Origin: Sinorhizobium psoraleae
GTDB lineage: Bacteria > Pseudomonadota > Alphaproteobacteria > Rhizobiales > Rhizobiaceae
Assembly: GCF_013283645.1 (NCBI RefSeq)
Contig: NZ_JABEKV010000004.1
Coordinates: forward strand, 186,001-250,000
Length of the DNA: 64,000 bases
Reading direction: 5' to 3'
The notes under the pieces were generated by a model. It made no database searches and had not been told where the DNA came from. It was given only the letters and a program-made list of their open reading frames with translations. This document shows, piece by piece, positions 51,921 to 59,873 of this stretch. The translations under genes and the position numbers were made by a program. Position 1 is the first letter of the stretch. Every line of letters begins with the position of its first letter.

Positions 51921-52274
51921 ATGTTTAACTTCGACGATGCGAACAAGAAAAGCAAAGAAGCCATTGACGTTGCTGTCAAAAGCTATTCGACCCTGACCAA
52001 GGGTTTTCAGGCCATTGCGACGGAAGCAGCGGACTATTCGAAGAAGTCCTTCGAGGACGGAATTTCCCATTTCGAAAAGCTGACCAATACCAAGAGCCTT
52101 GAAGCTGCTTTTGAGCTTCAAACCAATTATCTGAAGGCGAGCTACGAAGGTTTTGTCGCCGAGGCGACGAAGATCGGCGAGATGTACGCTGACCTCGCCA
52201 AGGATGCCTATAAGCCTTACGAGGCGCCGGTCGCCAAGGCGACTTCAGCAGTCAAGTCTGCCGCCGCGGCCTGA
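51921..52274 (+). CDS. phaP: phasin (polyhydroxyalkanoate granule protein)
   Basis: The product is 117 aa. It is a small, mostly helical protein without Trp or Cys, with the phasin pattern: FDDANKKSKEAIDVAVKSYS, TLTKGFQAIATEAADYSKKS, then LEAAFELQTNYLKASYEGFV and a C-terminal Ala-rich end (KATSAVKSAAAA). It coats PHB granules and controls their size and number. The ATG is preceded by AAAGGAG. Flanked by its own promoter and a strong terminator; a single-gene unit. Confidence 0.9.
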   Translation: MFNFDDANKKSKEAIDVAVKSYSTLTKGFQAIATEAADYSKKSFEDGISHFEKLTNTKSLEAAFELQTNYLKASYEGFVAEATKIGEMYADLAKDAYKPYEAPVAKATSAVKSAAAA

Positions 52275-52302
52275 CGACAAAGACCATCGCCATCGTAAGA
52301 AG

Positions 52303-52340
52303 GCCGGTCGCGGTTGCCGCGGCCGGCTTTCTTGCTTTTT
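52303..52340 (+). terminator. rho-independent terminator of phaP
   Basis: Eleven-pair stem GCCGGTCGCGG / CCGCGGCCGGC (one T-G pair), loop TTG, followed by TTTCTTGCTTTTTG. Confidence 0.9.
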
Positions 52341-52513
52341 GAAATACCGGCCGCTTATGCCCCAAGAAAGTTGATCAATCTTGTGTTTCGCCGTGCGAAT
52401 ATGATTGCAGTGCGTTGGTTCGGCCTTAAAATTCGGAAACGAACTATTAGATAAGGACAAGCACGCCGCAGCCACGTTCGTTGGATGTGCGGCTGTACAA
52501 GGAACGAACAAGA

Positions 52514-52867
52514 ATGATCGCCATGCCGGTCCGGATGCAGCAGGGAAGCGAAGGAGACGGAGGCGGGGCCAGTCGTGGCACCTCCGTTATCACGCGTACC
52601 AAGCCGAAGACCAAAAAGCCGAGTCTGTATCGTGTTCTGCTTTTGAATGACGATTACACGCCGATGGAATTCGTCATCCATATTCTGGAGCGCTTCTTCC
52701 AGAAGGATCGGGAAGAAGCGACCCGCATCATGCTCCACGTCCACAACCACGGTGTGGGAGAGTGCGGCGTCTTCACCTACGAAGTCGCCGAAACCAAGGT
52801 GACGCAGGTGATGGATTTCGCCAGGCAGCATCAACATCCGTTGCAATGCGTCATGGAAAAGAAATGA
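52514..52867 (+). CDS. clpS: ATP-dependent Clp protease adaptor ClpS
   Basis: The product is 117 aa. The N-degron adaptor core is [40 protein letters not shown] and [20 protein letters not shown]. These include the conserved DDYTPM and HVHxxG residues that bind N-terminal residues and ClpA. The ATG at 52514 is the likeliest start of three in-frame candidates. Its N-terminal 35 residues (Gly-rich) are flexible. It is followed 9 bases after its stop by clpA. Confidence 0.95.
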   Translation: MIAMPVRMQQGSEGDGGGASRGTSVITRTKPKTKKPSLYRVLLLNDDYTPMEFVIHILERFFQKDREEATRIMLHVHNHGVGECGVFTYEVAETKVTQVMDFARQHQHPLQCVMEKK

Positions 52868-52876
52868 GGAACTAAC

Positions 52877-55387
52877 GTGCCAACATTTTCGCCCAGCCTC
52901 GAAAAGGCGCTGCATCAGGCACTGACTTTTGCCAACGAGCGCCACCATGAATATGCGACGCTCGAGCACCTGCTGCTGGCATTGATCGACGATGCCGATG
53001 CGGCTGCTGTGATGGGCGCGTGCAACGTAAATCTCGAAACACTTCGCAAGACCGTGACGGATTACGTCGACAACGAACTGTCGAACCTCGTTACCGGCTA
53101 TGACGAAGATTCCAAGCCGACCGCCGGTTTCCAGCGTGTGATTCAGCGTGCGGTCATCCACGTGCAATCCTCCGGCCGGGAGGAGGTGACGGGCGCCAAC
53201 GTGCTGGTGGCGATCTTCGCCGAGCGCGAAAGCCACGCCGCCTATTTCCTCCAGGAGCAGGAGATGACCCGCTACGATGCGGTCAACTTCATTTCGCATG
53301 GAATCGGCAAGCGGCCGGGAAGCTCAGAGTCGCGGCCGGTGCGCGGGGCCGAGGATCAGGATTCCGAGCAGAAAGCGCCCCGCGAAAGCGAGGAAGCCGG
53401 CCCGAAGAAGCAGCAGGACGCGCTGACCGCCTACTGCGTGAACCTCAACGAGAAGGCGAAGTCCGGAAAGATCGATCCGCTGATCGGCCGCCATGCCGAA
53501 GTCAATCGTACGATCCAGGTGCTCTGCCGCAGGTCCAAGAACAACCCGCTCTATGTCGGTGACCCCGGCGTCGGCAAGACTGCGATTGCCGAGGGCCTTG
53601 CCAAGCGCATCGTCGAAAAGAAGGTGCCGGAGGCGCTCGAAGATGCCACGATCTTCTCGCTCGACATGGGAACGCTGCTCGCCGGAACGCGCTACCGCGG
53701 CGACTTCGAGGAGCGTTTGAAGCAGGTCGTCAAGGAGCTCGAGGATTATCCGGGGGCCGTGCTTTTCATCGACGAGATCCACACGGTGATTGGCGCCGGT
53801 GCTACGTCGGGCGGCGCGATGGATGCGTCCAACCTTCTGAAGCCGGCGCTCTCGTCGGGTTCGATCCGCTGCATCGGTTCGACGACCTACAAGGAATACC
53901 GCCAGTTCTTCGAAAAGGATCGCGCCCTGGTGCGCCGTTTCCAGAAGATCGACGTCAACGAACCGACGATTGCCGACGCCATCGAGATCATGAGAGGGCT
54001 GAAGCCGTACTTCGAGGATTATCACCACCTCAAATACACAAACGACGCCATCAAGGCTGCCGTCGAGCTTTCTGCCCGCTACATCAACGATCGGAAGCTG
54101 CCGGACAAGGCGATCGATGTCATCGACGAGTCTGGGGCCGCGCAGATGCTGCTTCCCGCTGGCAAGCGTCGCAAGCTGATCACCGAGAAGGAGATCGAGG
54201 CGACGATCGCGACGATGGCGCGCATTCCGCCGAAGACCGTTTCCAAGGACGATGAAACCGTTCTCGCCAATCTCGAGAAGGAGCTGAGATCCGTGGTCTA
54301 TGGCCAGGACCTGGCGATAGAGGCGCTCGCCTCATCGATCAAATTGGCCCGCGCCGGCCTCCGGGAACCGAACAAGCCTATCGGCTGCTATGTGTTCTCC
54401 GGCCCGACCGGTGTCGGCAAGACGGAGGTGGCAAAGCAACTGGCGTCCTCGCTGGGTGTCGAGCTTCTGCGTTTCGACATGTCGGAATACATGGAGCGGC
54501 ACACGGTGTCCCGCCTGCTCGGCGCACCTCCCGGCTATGTTGGCTTCGACCAGGGCGGTCTCCTGACGGACGGCGTCGATCAGCATCCGCATTGCGTCTT
54601 GCTCCTCGATGAGATCGAGAAGGCGCATCCGGACCTGTTCAACATCCTCCTGCAGGTGATGGACCATGGTTCGCTGACTGACCACAACGGCAAGAGGATC
54701 GACTTCCGCAACGTCATTCTGATCATGACGACCAATGCGGGGGCGTCCGACATGGCTCGGCCGGCGATCGGCTTCGGCTCATCGAAGCGTGAGGGCGAGG
54801 ATATCGAGGCGCTGAACAAGCTGTTCACGCCGGAATTCCGCAATCGCCTGGACGCGGTCATTCCGTTCAACTCGCTGCCGACGCCGGTTATCCATCAGGT
54901 CGTGCAGAAGTTCGTCATGCAGCTTGAGACGCAGCTTGCCGAACGCAACGTGACCTTCGACCTCGCGCCCGACGCCATCGCCTGGCTCGCCGAGAAGGGA
55001 TACGACGAAAAGATGGGCGCTCGGCCTCTGGCACGCGTCATCCAGGAAAACATCAAGAAGCCGCTTGCCGACGAAATCCTCTTCGGCAAGCTCAAGAAGG
55101 GTGGCGTCGTCAAGGTGACGATCGGCACGAAGGAGGACGGTACCAAGGGCCTGATGCTCGATGCCGTCCCTGAAACGGCGCCGATCAAGCCGAAGGCTGA
55201 AGTGTCGCGTCCCGCAGGCAAGGGCGCCAAGCCCAAGAAAGGCGACGAGAAGGAAACCGTCGCCGCCGACTCCGGGCCGAAGCCAAAGGCGAAGAAGACT
55301 GCAGCGAAAGCATCCTCCAAGGACCGCACGTCAGAGGCGGCCCCGCTGAAGGGCCGGACGGTTCCCAAGGTGCCGCGCAAGAAGTAA
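52877..55387 (+). CDS. clpA: Clp protease ATP-binding subunit ClpA with a basic C-terminal extension
   Basis: The product is 836 aa. The start is GTG. An N domain (about 1-140) with ClpS-binding surface is followed by AAA1 (Walker A VGDPGVGKTAIAEGLAKR, about 230) and AAA2 (Walker A GPTGVGKTEVAKQLASSLG, about 510; LLDEIEKAHPDLFNILLQVM). After VKVTIGTKEDGTKGLMLDAV the chain runs on for about 75 residues rich in Lys, Ala and Pro with no hydrophobic core. E. coli ClpA is 758 aa and lacks this tail. It unfolds substrates for ClpP. Terminator follows. Confidence 0.95.
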   Translation: MPTFSPSLEKALHQALTFANERHHEYATLEHLLLALIDDADAAAVMGACNVNLETLRKTVTDYVDNELSNLVTGYDEDSKPTAGFQRVIQRAVIHVQSSGREEVTGANVLVAIFAERESHAAYFLQEQEMTRYDAVNFISHGIGKRPGSSESRPVRGAEDQDSEQKAPRESEEAGPKKQQDALTAYCVNLNEKAKSGKIDPLIGRHAEVNRTIQVLCRRSKNNPLYVGDPGVGKTAIAEGLAKRIVEKKVPEALEDATIFSLDMGTLLAGTRYRGDFEERLKQVVKELEDYPGAVLFIDEIHTVIGAGATSGGAMDASNLLKPALSSGSIRCIGSTTYKEYRQFFEKDRALVRRFQKIDVNEPTIADAIEIMRGLKPYFEDYHHLKYTNDAIKAAVELSARYINDRKLPDKAIDVIDESGAAQMLLPAGKRRKLITEKEIEATIATMARIPPKTVSKDDETVLANLEKELRSVVYGQDLAIEALASSIKLARAGLREPNKPIGCYVFSGPTGVGKTEVAKQLASSLGVELLRFDMSEYMERHTVSRLLGAPPGYVGFDQGGLLTDGVDQHPHCVLLLDEIEKAHPDLFNILLQVMDHGSLTDHNGKRIDFRNVILIMTTNAGASDMARPAIGFGSSKREGEDIEALNKLFTPEFRNRLDAVIPFNSLPTPVIHQVVQKFVMQLETQLAERNVTFDLAPDAIAWLAEKGYDEKMGARPLARVIQENIKKPLADEILFGKLKKGGVVKVTIGTKEDGTKGLMLDAVPETAPIKPKAEVSRPAGKGAKPKKGDEKETVAADSGPKPKAKKTAAKASSKDRTSEAAPLKGRTVPKVPRKK

Positions 55388-55401
55388 CGCGATCGCTATT
55401 A

Positions 55402-55444
55402 AACACGACCGTGCCGGATGAGCTTCATCCGGCACGGTCGTGTT
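55402..55444 (+). terminator. hairpin terminator of clpA
   Basis: Perfect 19-pair stem starting AACACGACCGTGCCGGATG with loop AGCTT, about 15 bases after the clpA stop; after the stem comes ACCGCATG rather than T's, and a dispersed repeat begins immediately. Confidence 0.75.
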
Positions 55445-55477
55445 ACCGCATGTTTCCTTAAATCGGAGCCGACCTAA

Positions 55478-55513
55478 AGCGCGTCGCATTCAATTGGAGT
55501 CACGCGACGCGCT
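55478..55513. repeat. nested palindrome 1
   Basis: Perfect 10-base arms AGCGCGTCGC / GCGACGCGCT with a 16-base loop containing CAATTGGAGTCA. It resembles a very common small rhizobial intergenic repeat. Confidence 0.75.
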
Positions 55514-55529
55514 CTAAGTCCTTGTTTGC

Positions 55530-55578
55530 ATGCATGTCGTTGTCCCGATACCGCTGCCCACTTTCGGGCGACATGCAT
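55530..55578. repeat. nested palindrome 2
   Basis: Perfect 10-base arms ATGCATGTCG / CGACATGCAT around a 29-base interior with TGTCCCGATACCGCTGCCCA. It also resembles a common rhizobial intergenic repeat. Confidence 0.75.
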
Positions 55579-55666
55579 TAGGATAAGACATGCGGCAACT
55601 CAAAGTGCTACAGCGGCCTTTCTTTGAAGCTCGGTGCAGGTGAGTAAGCGTAACTTGCAGGTGTCC

Positions 55667-56404
55667 ATGGAACGCGTTGAAGACGAACGATCATCTCTCG
55701 CCTGGTTTCTGACCGGCGCGTGCGGAATATTCAGCCTGCCCGCCATGATCCTGATGCTTTCCTTCGTCGGCTTTTGTTCGCTGACCGTGCAGGCCGGCGT
55801 CCCGCCGGAGCAGGTCGTGTTCATGACGGGCATTGTCTGGGCGCTGCCCGCGAAGGTTATCCTCGTGAGCTCGGTTCTGAGCGGCGCGAGCCTTGCGACG
55901 ACCTTTCTCGCGGTGACGCTCTCGTCCGTGCGGCTCATGCCGATGGTGGCAGCCCTTGTCCCTGAATTGCGCACGGCGAAGACGCCAACATGGCTGCTTC
56001 TCGTATTGTCGCACTTTATCGCGATCACCGCCTGGGTGTTTGCGATGGAGCGCGTGCAACAAGTGCCGCGCCCGCACCGCGTGACATTCTTCGCTGGCTT
56101 CGGCATTACGCTCGTCGCCGCAAACATGATGCTCGTGGCAGTCGTCTATCGTCTCGTCACCGACTTTCCGCCGATCGTCGCCGGCTGCCTCTTCTTTCTG
56201 ACGCCTGTCTATTTTCTCGCCTCGATCTGGAATTCCGCGCGCCATCGCGTGGTCTATCTGGCGCTTGCCGCCGGCCTTGTTGCGGGACCGCTTTTCTATT
56301 GGCTGCTGCCGGAGTTCGACATCCTGCTTGCGGGCGTCGGCGGTGGAACGCTCGCTTGGCTCGCCGAGCGGTTCTGGCGCCCGCGACGGGAGGCGGGTGC
56401 GTGA
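55667..56404 (+). CDS. azlC: branched-chain amino acid exporter subunit AzlC
   Basis: The product is 245 aa, with about seven hydrophobic segments. The N-terminal part (LAWFLTGACGIFSLPAMILM LSFVGF, QAGVPPEQVVFMTGIVWALP) and SSVRLMPMVAALVPEL are typical AzlC. It forms, with the small AzlD, an exporter of branched-chain amino acids or their analogues. The start could be GTG 55661 or ATG 55667; both follow GCAGGTG. The stop overlaps the azlD ATG. Its promoter must lie in or next to the composite repeat. Confidence 0.85.
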   Translation: MERVEDERSSLAWFLTGACGIFSLPAMILMLSFVGFCSLTVQAGVPPEQVVFMTGIVWALPAKVILVSSVLSGASLATTFLAVTLSSVRLMPMVAALVPELRTAKTPTWLLLVLSHFIAITAWVFAMERVQQVPRPHRVTFFAGFGITLVAANMMLVAVVYRLVTDFPPIVAGCLFFLTPVYFLASIWNSARHRVVYLALAAGLVAGPLFYWLLPEFDILLAGVGGGTLAWLAERFWRPRREAGA

Positions 56405-56745
56405 TGTGGCTTGAAGGTTGGTGGGCTTATGTCTTCATCGCGATTGCCGGCTGGCTCGCGACCGATATCTGGAGATGGCTCGGCGTGCTCGCCGGCAAGC
56501 GCCTTCGCGAGGACTCCGAGGCATTGAACTGGGTAAGGGCGGTAGCGACAGCGCTGGTCGCGGCCGTCATCGCAAAGCTTATCCTCTATCCGAACGGCGT
56601 TCTCGAACAATCACCTCTATGGTTGCGGCTAGGGGCCGTGGCGCTTGGCGCGATCGCGTTTTTCTTCGCCCGCCAAATACCGGCGGTCGGCATCGCAACG
56701 GCAATCGCGACACTCGCCGCCGGACTCTGGTGGCAGGGTTTCTAG
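56404..56745 (+). CDS. azlD: AzlD family membrane protein
   Basis: The product is 113 aa with four hydrophobic segments (about 5-20, 40-58, 68-90 and 95-112). The start ATG (56404) overlaps the azlC stop (TGATG), so the two are translationally coupled, as for most azlCD pairs. AzlD is the small partner required for export by AzlC. Its exact start is set by the overlap. Convergent with the HIT protein. Confidence 0.88.
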   Translation: MWLEGWWAYVFIAIAGWLATDIWRWLGVLAGKRLREDSEALNWVRAVATALVAAVIAKLILYPNGVLEQSPLWLRLGAVALGAIAFFFARQIPAVGIATAIATLAAGLWWQGF

Positions 56746-56803
56746 ACTAGTCCAGAGGGAACTGCTTCGCGGCGTCGGGAGATATTATCCGTGGTGAGGC
56801 CGC

Positions 56804-57223
56804 TTAGAGCGCCCCGCGGATCTTTTCCGCGTTCGCCGCAAGCACTGCGCCATCTTCCATCTTGCCGGAATGCGGCTTCAGCGGAATGCCTTCGCGACGG
56901 GGTATGACATGGAAGTGCAGGTGGTAGACGGACTGTCCGGCGGGCGCTTCGTTGAACTGCATGATCGTTACGCCGTCCGCGTCAAAAGCTTCCTTGGCCG
57001 CGATCGCGATCTTTTGAACCGTGCCGATCAGCGACGGCAGCGTTGCCGCGTCGGCATCGAGAATGTTGCGGGAAGGGGTCTTGGGCAGCACCAGGACGTG
57101 GCCTTCCGCCTGCGGCATCACGTCCATGAAGGCGACCGTCGCATCATCCTCGTAGACCTTGTGAGATGGAATTTCGCCCCGCAGGATCTTGGCGAAGATA
57201 TTGTTCGTGTCATACGTGCTCAT
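56804..57223 (-). CDS. HIT family protein (HINT-like nucleotide hydrolase)
   Basis: The product is 139 aa. The triad is YHLHFHVIPRREG (H-x-H-x-H), preceded by VLVLPKTPSRNILD and FNEAPAGQSV. HINT proteins hydrolyse AMP-lysine or AMP-NH2-type phosphoramidates. It is cytosolic. It lies downstream of the FemAB-like gene with a 116-base gap containing a dispersed repeat, so it is possibly a separate transcript. Confidence 0.9.
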   Translation of the reverse strand: MSTYDTNNIFAKILRGEIPSHKVYEDDATVAFMDVMPQAEGHVLVLPKTPSRNILDADAATLPSLIGTVQKIAIAAKEAFDADGVTIMQFNEAPAGQSVYHLHFHVIPRREGIPLKPHSGKMEDGAVLAANAEKIRGAL

Positions 57224-57293
57224 TTTCCTATCCTCGTAATGTCGCGCCGGCGTGGTCGGCGTCCTGTCAGTCGTCCCAGATCACGATAAGTTA

Positions 57294-57341
57294 AAGCGGG
57301 ATGCGGGCGGAAAACCGCACACACTTTTCCTCATCCGCTCT
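57294..57341. repeat. small dispersed repeat with inverted ends
   Basis: AAGCGGGATGCGG at the left and CCTCATCCGCT at the right are inverse with two mismatches; the interior has GCGG-AAAA-CCGC and CACACTTTTCC. It resembles a frequent rhizobial intergenic element, and abuts the stop codon of the FemAB-like gene. Confidence 0.6.
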
Positions 57342-58518
57342 AGCGCTCACCTTTGCGGAAAGGTCCGTGCTCCGCAAGAAATTCGCCGGTTTCTTCCACA
57401 TCGCGGCGTTCGCGTTCGAGATAGTCGGCAACCGCCCGCGCGAGCCCCGAGTGGGTGATGAAGTGCGCCGAATGCGTGGTGACGGGCATGTAGCCGCGGG
57501 CGAGCTTGTGCTCTCCTTGTGCTCCCGCCTCGACGCGCTTCAATCCCTTGGCGATCGCGAAATCGATCGCCTGATGGTAGCAGACCTCGAAGTGCAGGAA
57601 CGGGTGGTCCTCGACGCAACCCCAATGCCGGCCGTAGAGCGCGTCACTGCCGATGAAGTTGATTGCACCAGCGATATATCGGCCGCCGCGCTTGGCCATG
57701 ACGAGCAAGATGTCGTCGGGCATCCTTTCACCGATCAGCGAATAGAAGGCACGGGTGAGGTATGGGCGACCCCACTTGCGGCCGCCGGTATCCATATAGA
57801 AGGAGAAGAACTGGTCCCAGATCGCCTCGGTCAGATCGCTCCCGGTCAGCCAATCGATCGTTATGCCGCTTTCGACTGCCGTCCGGCGTTCTTTTTTCAG
57901 TGCCTTGCGCTTCCGGGATGCCAGCGTTTCGAGAAAGTCGCCATAGGATCCGTAGCCTTCATTGGTGAAATGAAACTGCTGGTCGGTCCGATGAAGAAAG
58001 CCCGCCCGTTCGAAGGTCGGCATTTCGTCCGCCGATACGAAGGTTACGTGAGCCGAGGAGACGCCGTGGCGGCGCGTGAGTTCCTTCAGTCCCGCGGCAA
58101 GCGCATCGCGAACCGGCTGCGGATCGCGCCCTTCGGTGGTGAGCAGGCGTGGTCCTGTGACCGGCGTGAAGGGAACGGAGCACTGCAGCTTCGGATAATA
58201 GCGGCCACCCGCGCGCTCGAAGGCGTCGGCCCATCCATGGTCGAAGACGTATTCGCCCTGGCTGTGGCTTTTCATGTAGCAGGCAAGGCCGCCGCGCAGG
58301 AAACCGTCCGCATCCTCCATCAGCAGATGTTGCCCTAGCCATCCCGTTTCCGCGGTCGCTGAGCCTGACTCCTCCAGTGCGGACAGGTAGGCGTGCGAGA
58401 CAAAGGGATTGTAGGGAACGCTGGTACTCAGCTTCGAGGCGCCGGCGAGCCGATTCCAGTTCGCCGGCGAGATCGATGTAAACGAGTGCTCGATGCGGAT
58501 GTTGATGGCGTCTGTCAT
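57340..58518 (-). CDS. FemAB-like GNAT acyltransferase (peptidogalycan-type)
   Basis: The product is 392 aa. The N-terminal part (STSVPYNPFVSHAYLSALEE SG, LMEDADGFLRGGLACYMKSH SQGEYVFDHGWADAF) and the C-terminal GNAT half (LHFEVCYHQAIDFAIAKGLK RVEAGAQGEHKLARG) match the alphaproteobacterial PF04339 FemAB-like family. These are related to aminoacyl/GNAT transferases; the substrate is unknown. It starts 4 bases after the GDPD gene, so RidA-GDPD-FemAB form an operon. Confidence 0.8.
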   Translation of the reverse strand: MTDAINIRIEHSFTSISPANWNRLAGASKLSTSVPYNPFVSHAYLSALEESGSATAETGWLGQHLLMEDADGFLRGGLACYMKSHSQGEYVFDHGWADAFERAGGRYYPKLQCSVPFTPVTGPRLLTTEGRDPQPVRDALAAGLKELTRRHGVSSAHVTFVSADEMPTFERAGFLHRTDQQFHFTNEGYGSYGDFLETLASRKRKALKKERRTAVESGITIDWLTGSDLTEAIWDQFFSFYMDTGGRKWGRPYLTRAFYSLIGERMPDDILLVMAKRGGRYIAGAINFIGSDALYGRHWGCVEDHPFLHFEVCYHQAIDFAIAKGLKRVEAGAQGEHKLARGYMPVTTHSAHFITHSGLARAVADYLERERRDVEETGEFLAEHGPFRKGER

Positions 58519-58522
58519 GAGC

Positions 58523-59248
58523 TTAGGAAATCATGGTCTCCCGTGGATCGAAACCCTCGAATGTCATCTGATCGGCATGGGCGAAGGTGTGTTCCTGCGC
58601 CTGCGGGTCGCGCACCGTCCAGGTGATGATGGTGTGTCCAAGCGCGCGTTCCTTGCTGATGAAGGCGTTCGGCAGGTGGCCGTAGAAATAGGAGATGAAG
58701 TCGAGGCCAAGCTGCATCGCTTCCTCATGCACGAAGAAGCGCTCCGGTTCGGCGCCCTCGGCCGTCAGGCCAAGCGGATAGGGCGCGTCGAGCGCCTTGA
58801 GGTCCTTCAGCAGCCAATGATCAAAGCTCATCAGCGCCACCTGGCCCTTATAGCCTTCGAGCGTATCGAGCACCGCGGCGGCAAAGCCTTCGTCGTCGCC
58901 TCTCCGGCCCTTTAGTTCGATGACGAGCGGCACGCGGCCGTTAACGAGGCGGAGCATCTGCGACAGCGTCGGCACCTTGTCCTTGGTGCCGCCGACCGAC
59001 ATCAGCCCGAGCTCTCCTGCGGTCCGTGCCCGAACATCCCCCCTTATGCCGCAAAGGCGCTCCGTGGTGTCGTCATGAAAGACAACCGGAATACTGTCGG
59101 CGGTATATTGCAGGTCGCATTCGATCGCGAAACCCGCTTCGGCGGCGCGGGAAAACGCCGAAAGCGTGTTTTCCCAAACCTCCCGATTCATGTCGTGATA
59201 GCCCCGATGGGCGATCGGTTGGGCCTTGAGCCAGGAAATATCCTTCAT
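58523..59248 (-). CDS. glycerophosphodiester phosphodiesterase
   Basis: The product is 241 aa. The GDPD catalytic signature is IAHRGYHDMNREVWENTLSA F with His (about 13) and the Glu/Asp pair in AIECDLQYTAD, then VVFHDDTTERLCG (second His) and the Glu in VIELKGRRGD. It hydrolyses glycerophosphodiesters to glycerol 3-phosphate. No signal peptide, so cytosolic. The ATG is at 59248. 13 bases after RidA. Confidence 0.9.
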   Translation of the reverse strand: MKDISWLKAQPIAHRGYHDMNREVWENTLSAFSRAAEAGFAIECDLQYTADSIPVVFHDDTTERLCGIRGDVRARTAGELGLMSVGGTKDKVPTLSQMLRLVNGRVPLVIELKGRRGDDEGFAAAVLDTLEGYKGQVALMSFDHWLLKDLKALDAPYPLGLTAEGAEPERFFVHEEAMQLGLDFISYFYGHLPNAFISKERALGHTIITWTVRDPQAQEHTFAHADQMTFEGFDPRETMIS

Positions 59249-59261
59249 GCGATTCCTCGGA

Positions 59262-59729
59262 TCAGGCGATTTCGATGACGGCGTCGATTTCGACGGCCGC
59301 GTTGAAGGGTAGGGCGGCCATGCCCACCGCGGCGCGCGCATGCTTGCCGGCCTCGCCAAGCACGTTGGCGAGCAGGTTGGACGCGCCGTTGATGACGAGG
59401 TGCTGTTCGACGAAATCCGGGACGGACGCGACGAAGCCGTTGATCTTGACGAGGCGGCGGATGCGCCCGAGATCGTCGGAAAGCGCTGCCTTTGCCTGGG
59501 CGAGGATGTTGATGGCGCAGAGTTCCGCGGCACGCTGGGCAGTCGCAATATCGACATCCTTGCCGACATGCCCGGTCACCGCGACCTTGCCGCCTTCCAT
59601 GGGCAACTGCCCGGAAATATAGAGCATCGAGCCGCTGATCACGTAGGGAACATAGTTCGCTGCGGGCGCTGCTGCCAAGGGCAGGGTAATGCCAAGTTCG
59701 GCGAGGCGCGTTTCGATCTCTGCGGACAT
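59262..59729 (-). CDS. RidA family protein (enamine/imine deaminase)
   Basis: The product is 155 aa. It belongs to the longer RidA (YjgF/YER057c/UK114) subgroup: SGSMLYISGQLPMEGGKVAV TGHVGKD, QRAAELCAINILAQAKAAL, RLVKINGFVASVPDFVEQHL and VGMAALPFNAAVEIDAVIEI A. RidA destroys reactive 2-aminoacrylate-type enamines. The usual substrate-binding Arg (in the RxxV/I motif) is not seen in GMAALPFNAAVEIDAV, so catalysis may differ from E. coli RidA. First gene of the three-gene unit. Confidence 0.85.
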   Translation of the reverse strand: MSAEIETRLAELGITLPLAAAPAANYVPYVISGSMLYISGQLPMEGGKVAVTGHVGKDVDIATAQRAAELCAINILAQAKAALSDDLGRIRRLVKINGFVASVPDFVEQHLVINGASNLLANVLGEAGKHARAAVGMAALPFNAAVEIDAVIEIA

Positions 59730-59873
59730 GGAAGGCTCCGTTGTTGTCTTTTGTGATAAAATCCGGCATGCAAGCTGGATCGCGACGGGCGTCAATCTTT
59801 CGTCGCGGATCTGCCTCGCTTCTGCCGACAGTTTGTTTATAGCATTGCCGGCGAGTGCAACAGGAGGAAACGG

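Larger units (their letters stand above)
55448..55620. repeat. composite dispersed repeat: family A copy 3 with two nested palindromes
   Basis: Left part GCATGTTTCCTTAAATCGGAG and right part ACATGCGGCAACTCAAAGTG CTACAGCGG are family A (see 15374). Inside its second arm are two other palindromes (55478-55513 and 55530-55578). The usual 3' hairpin is incomplete after CTACAGCGG. Between clpA and azlC. Confidence 0.8.

Noticed and set aside
55490-55600. Insertion sequence or integrase remnant in the clpA-azlC gap
   Set aside because: The gap is only palindromic repeats without any coding potential or terminal direct repeats.
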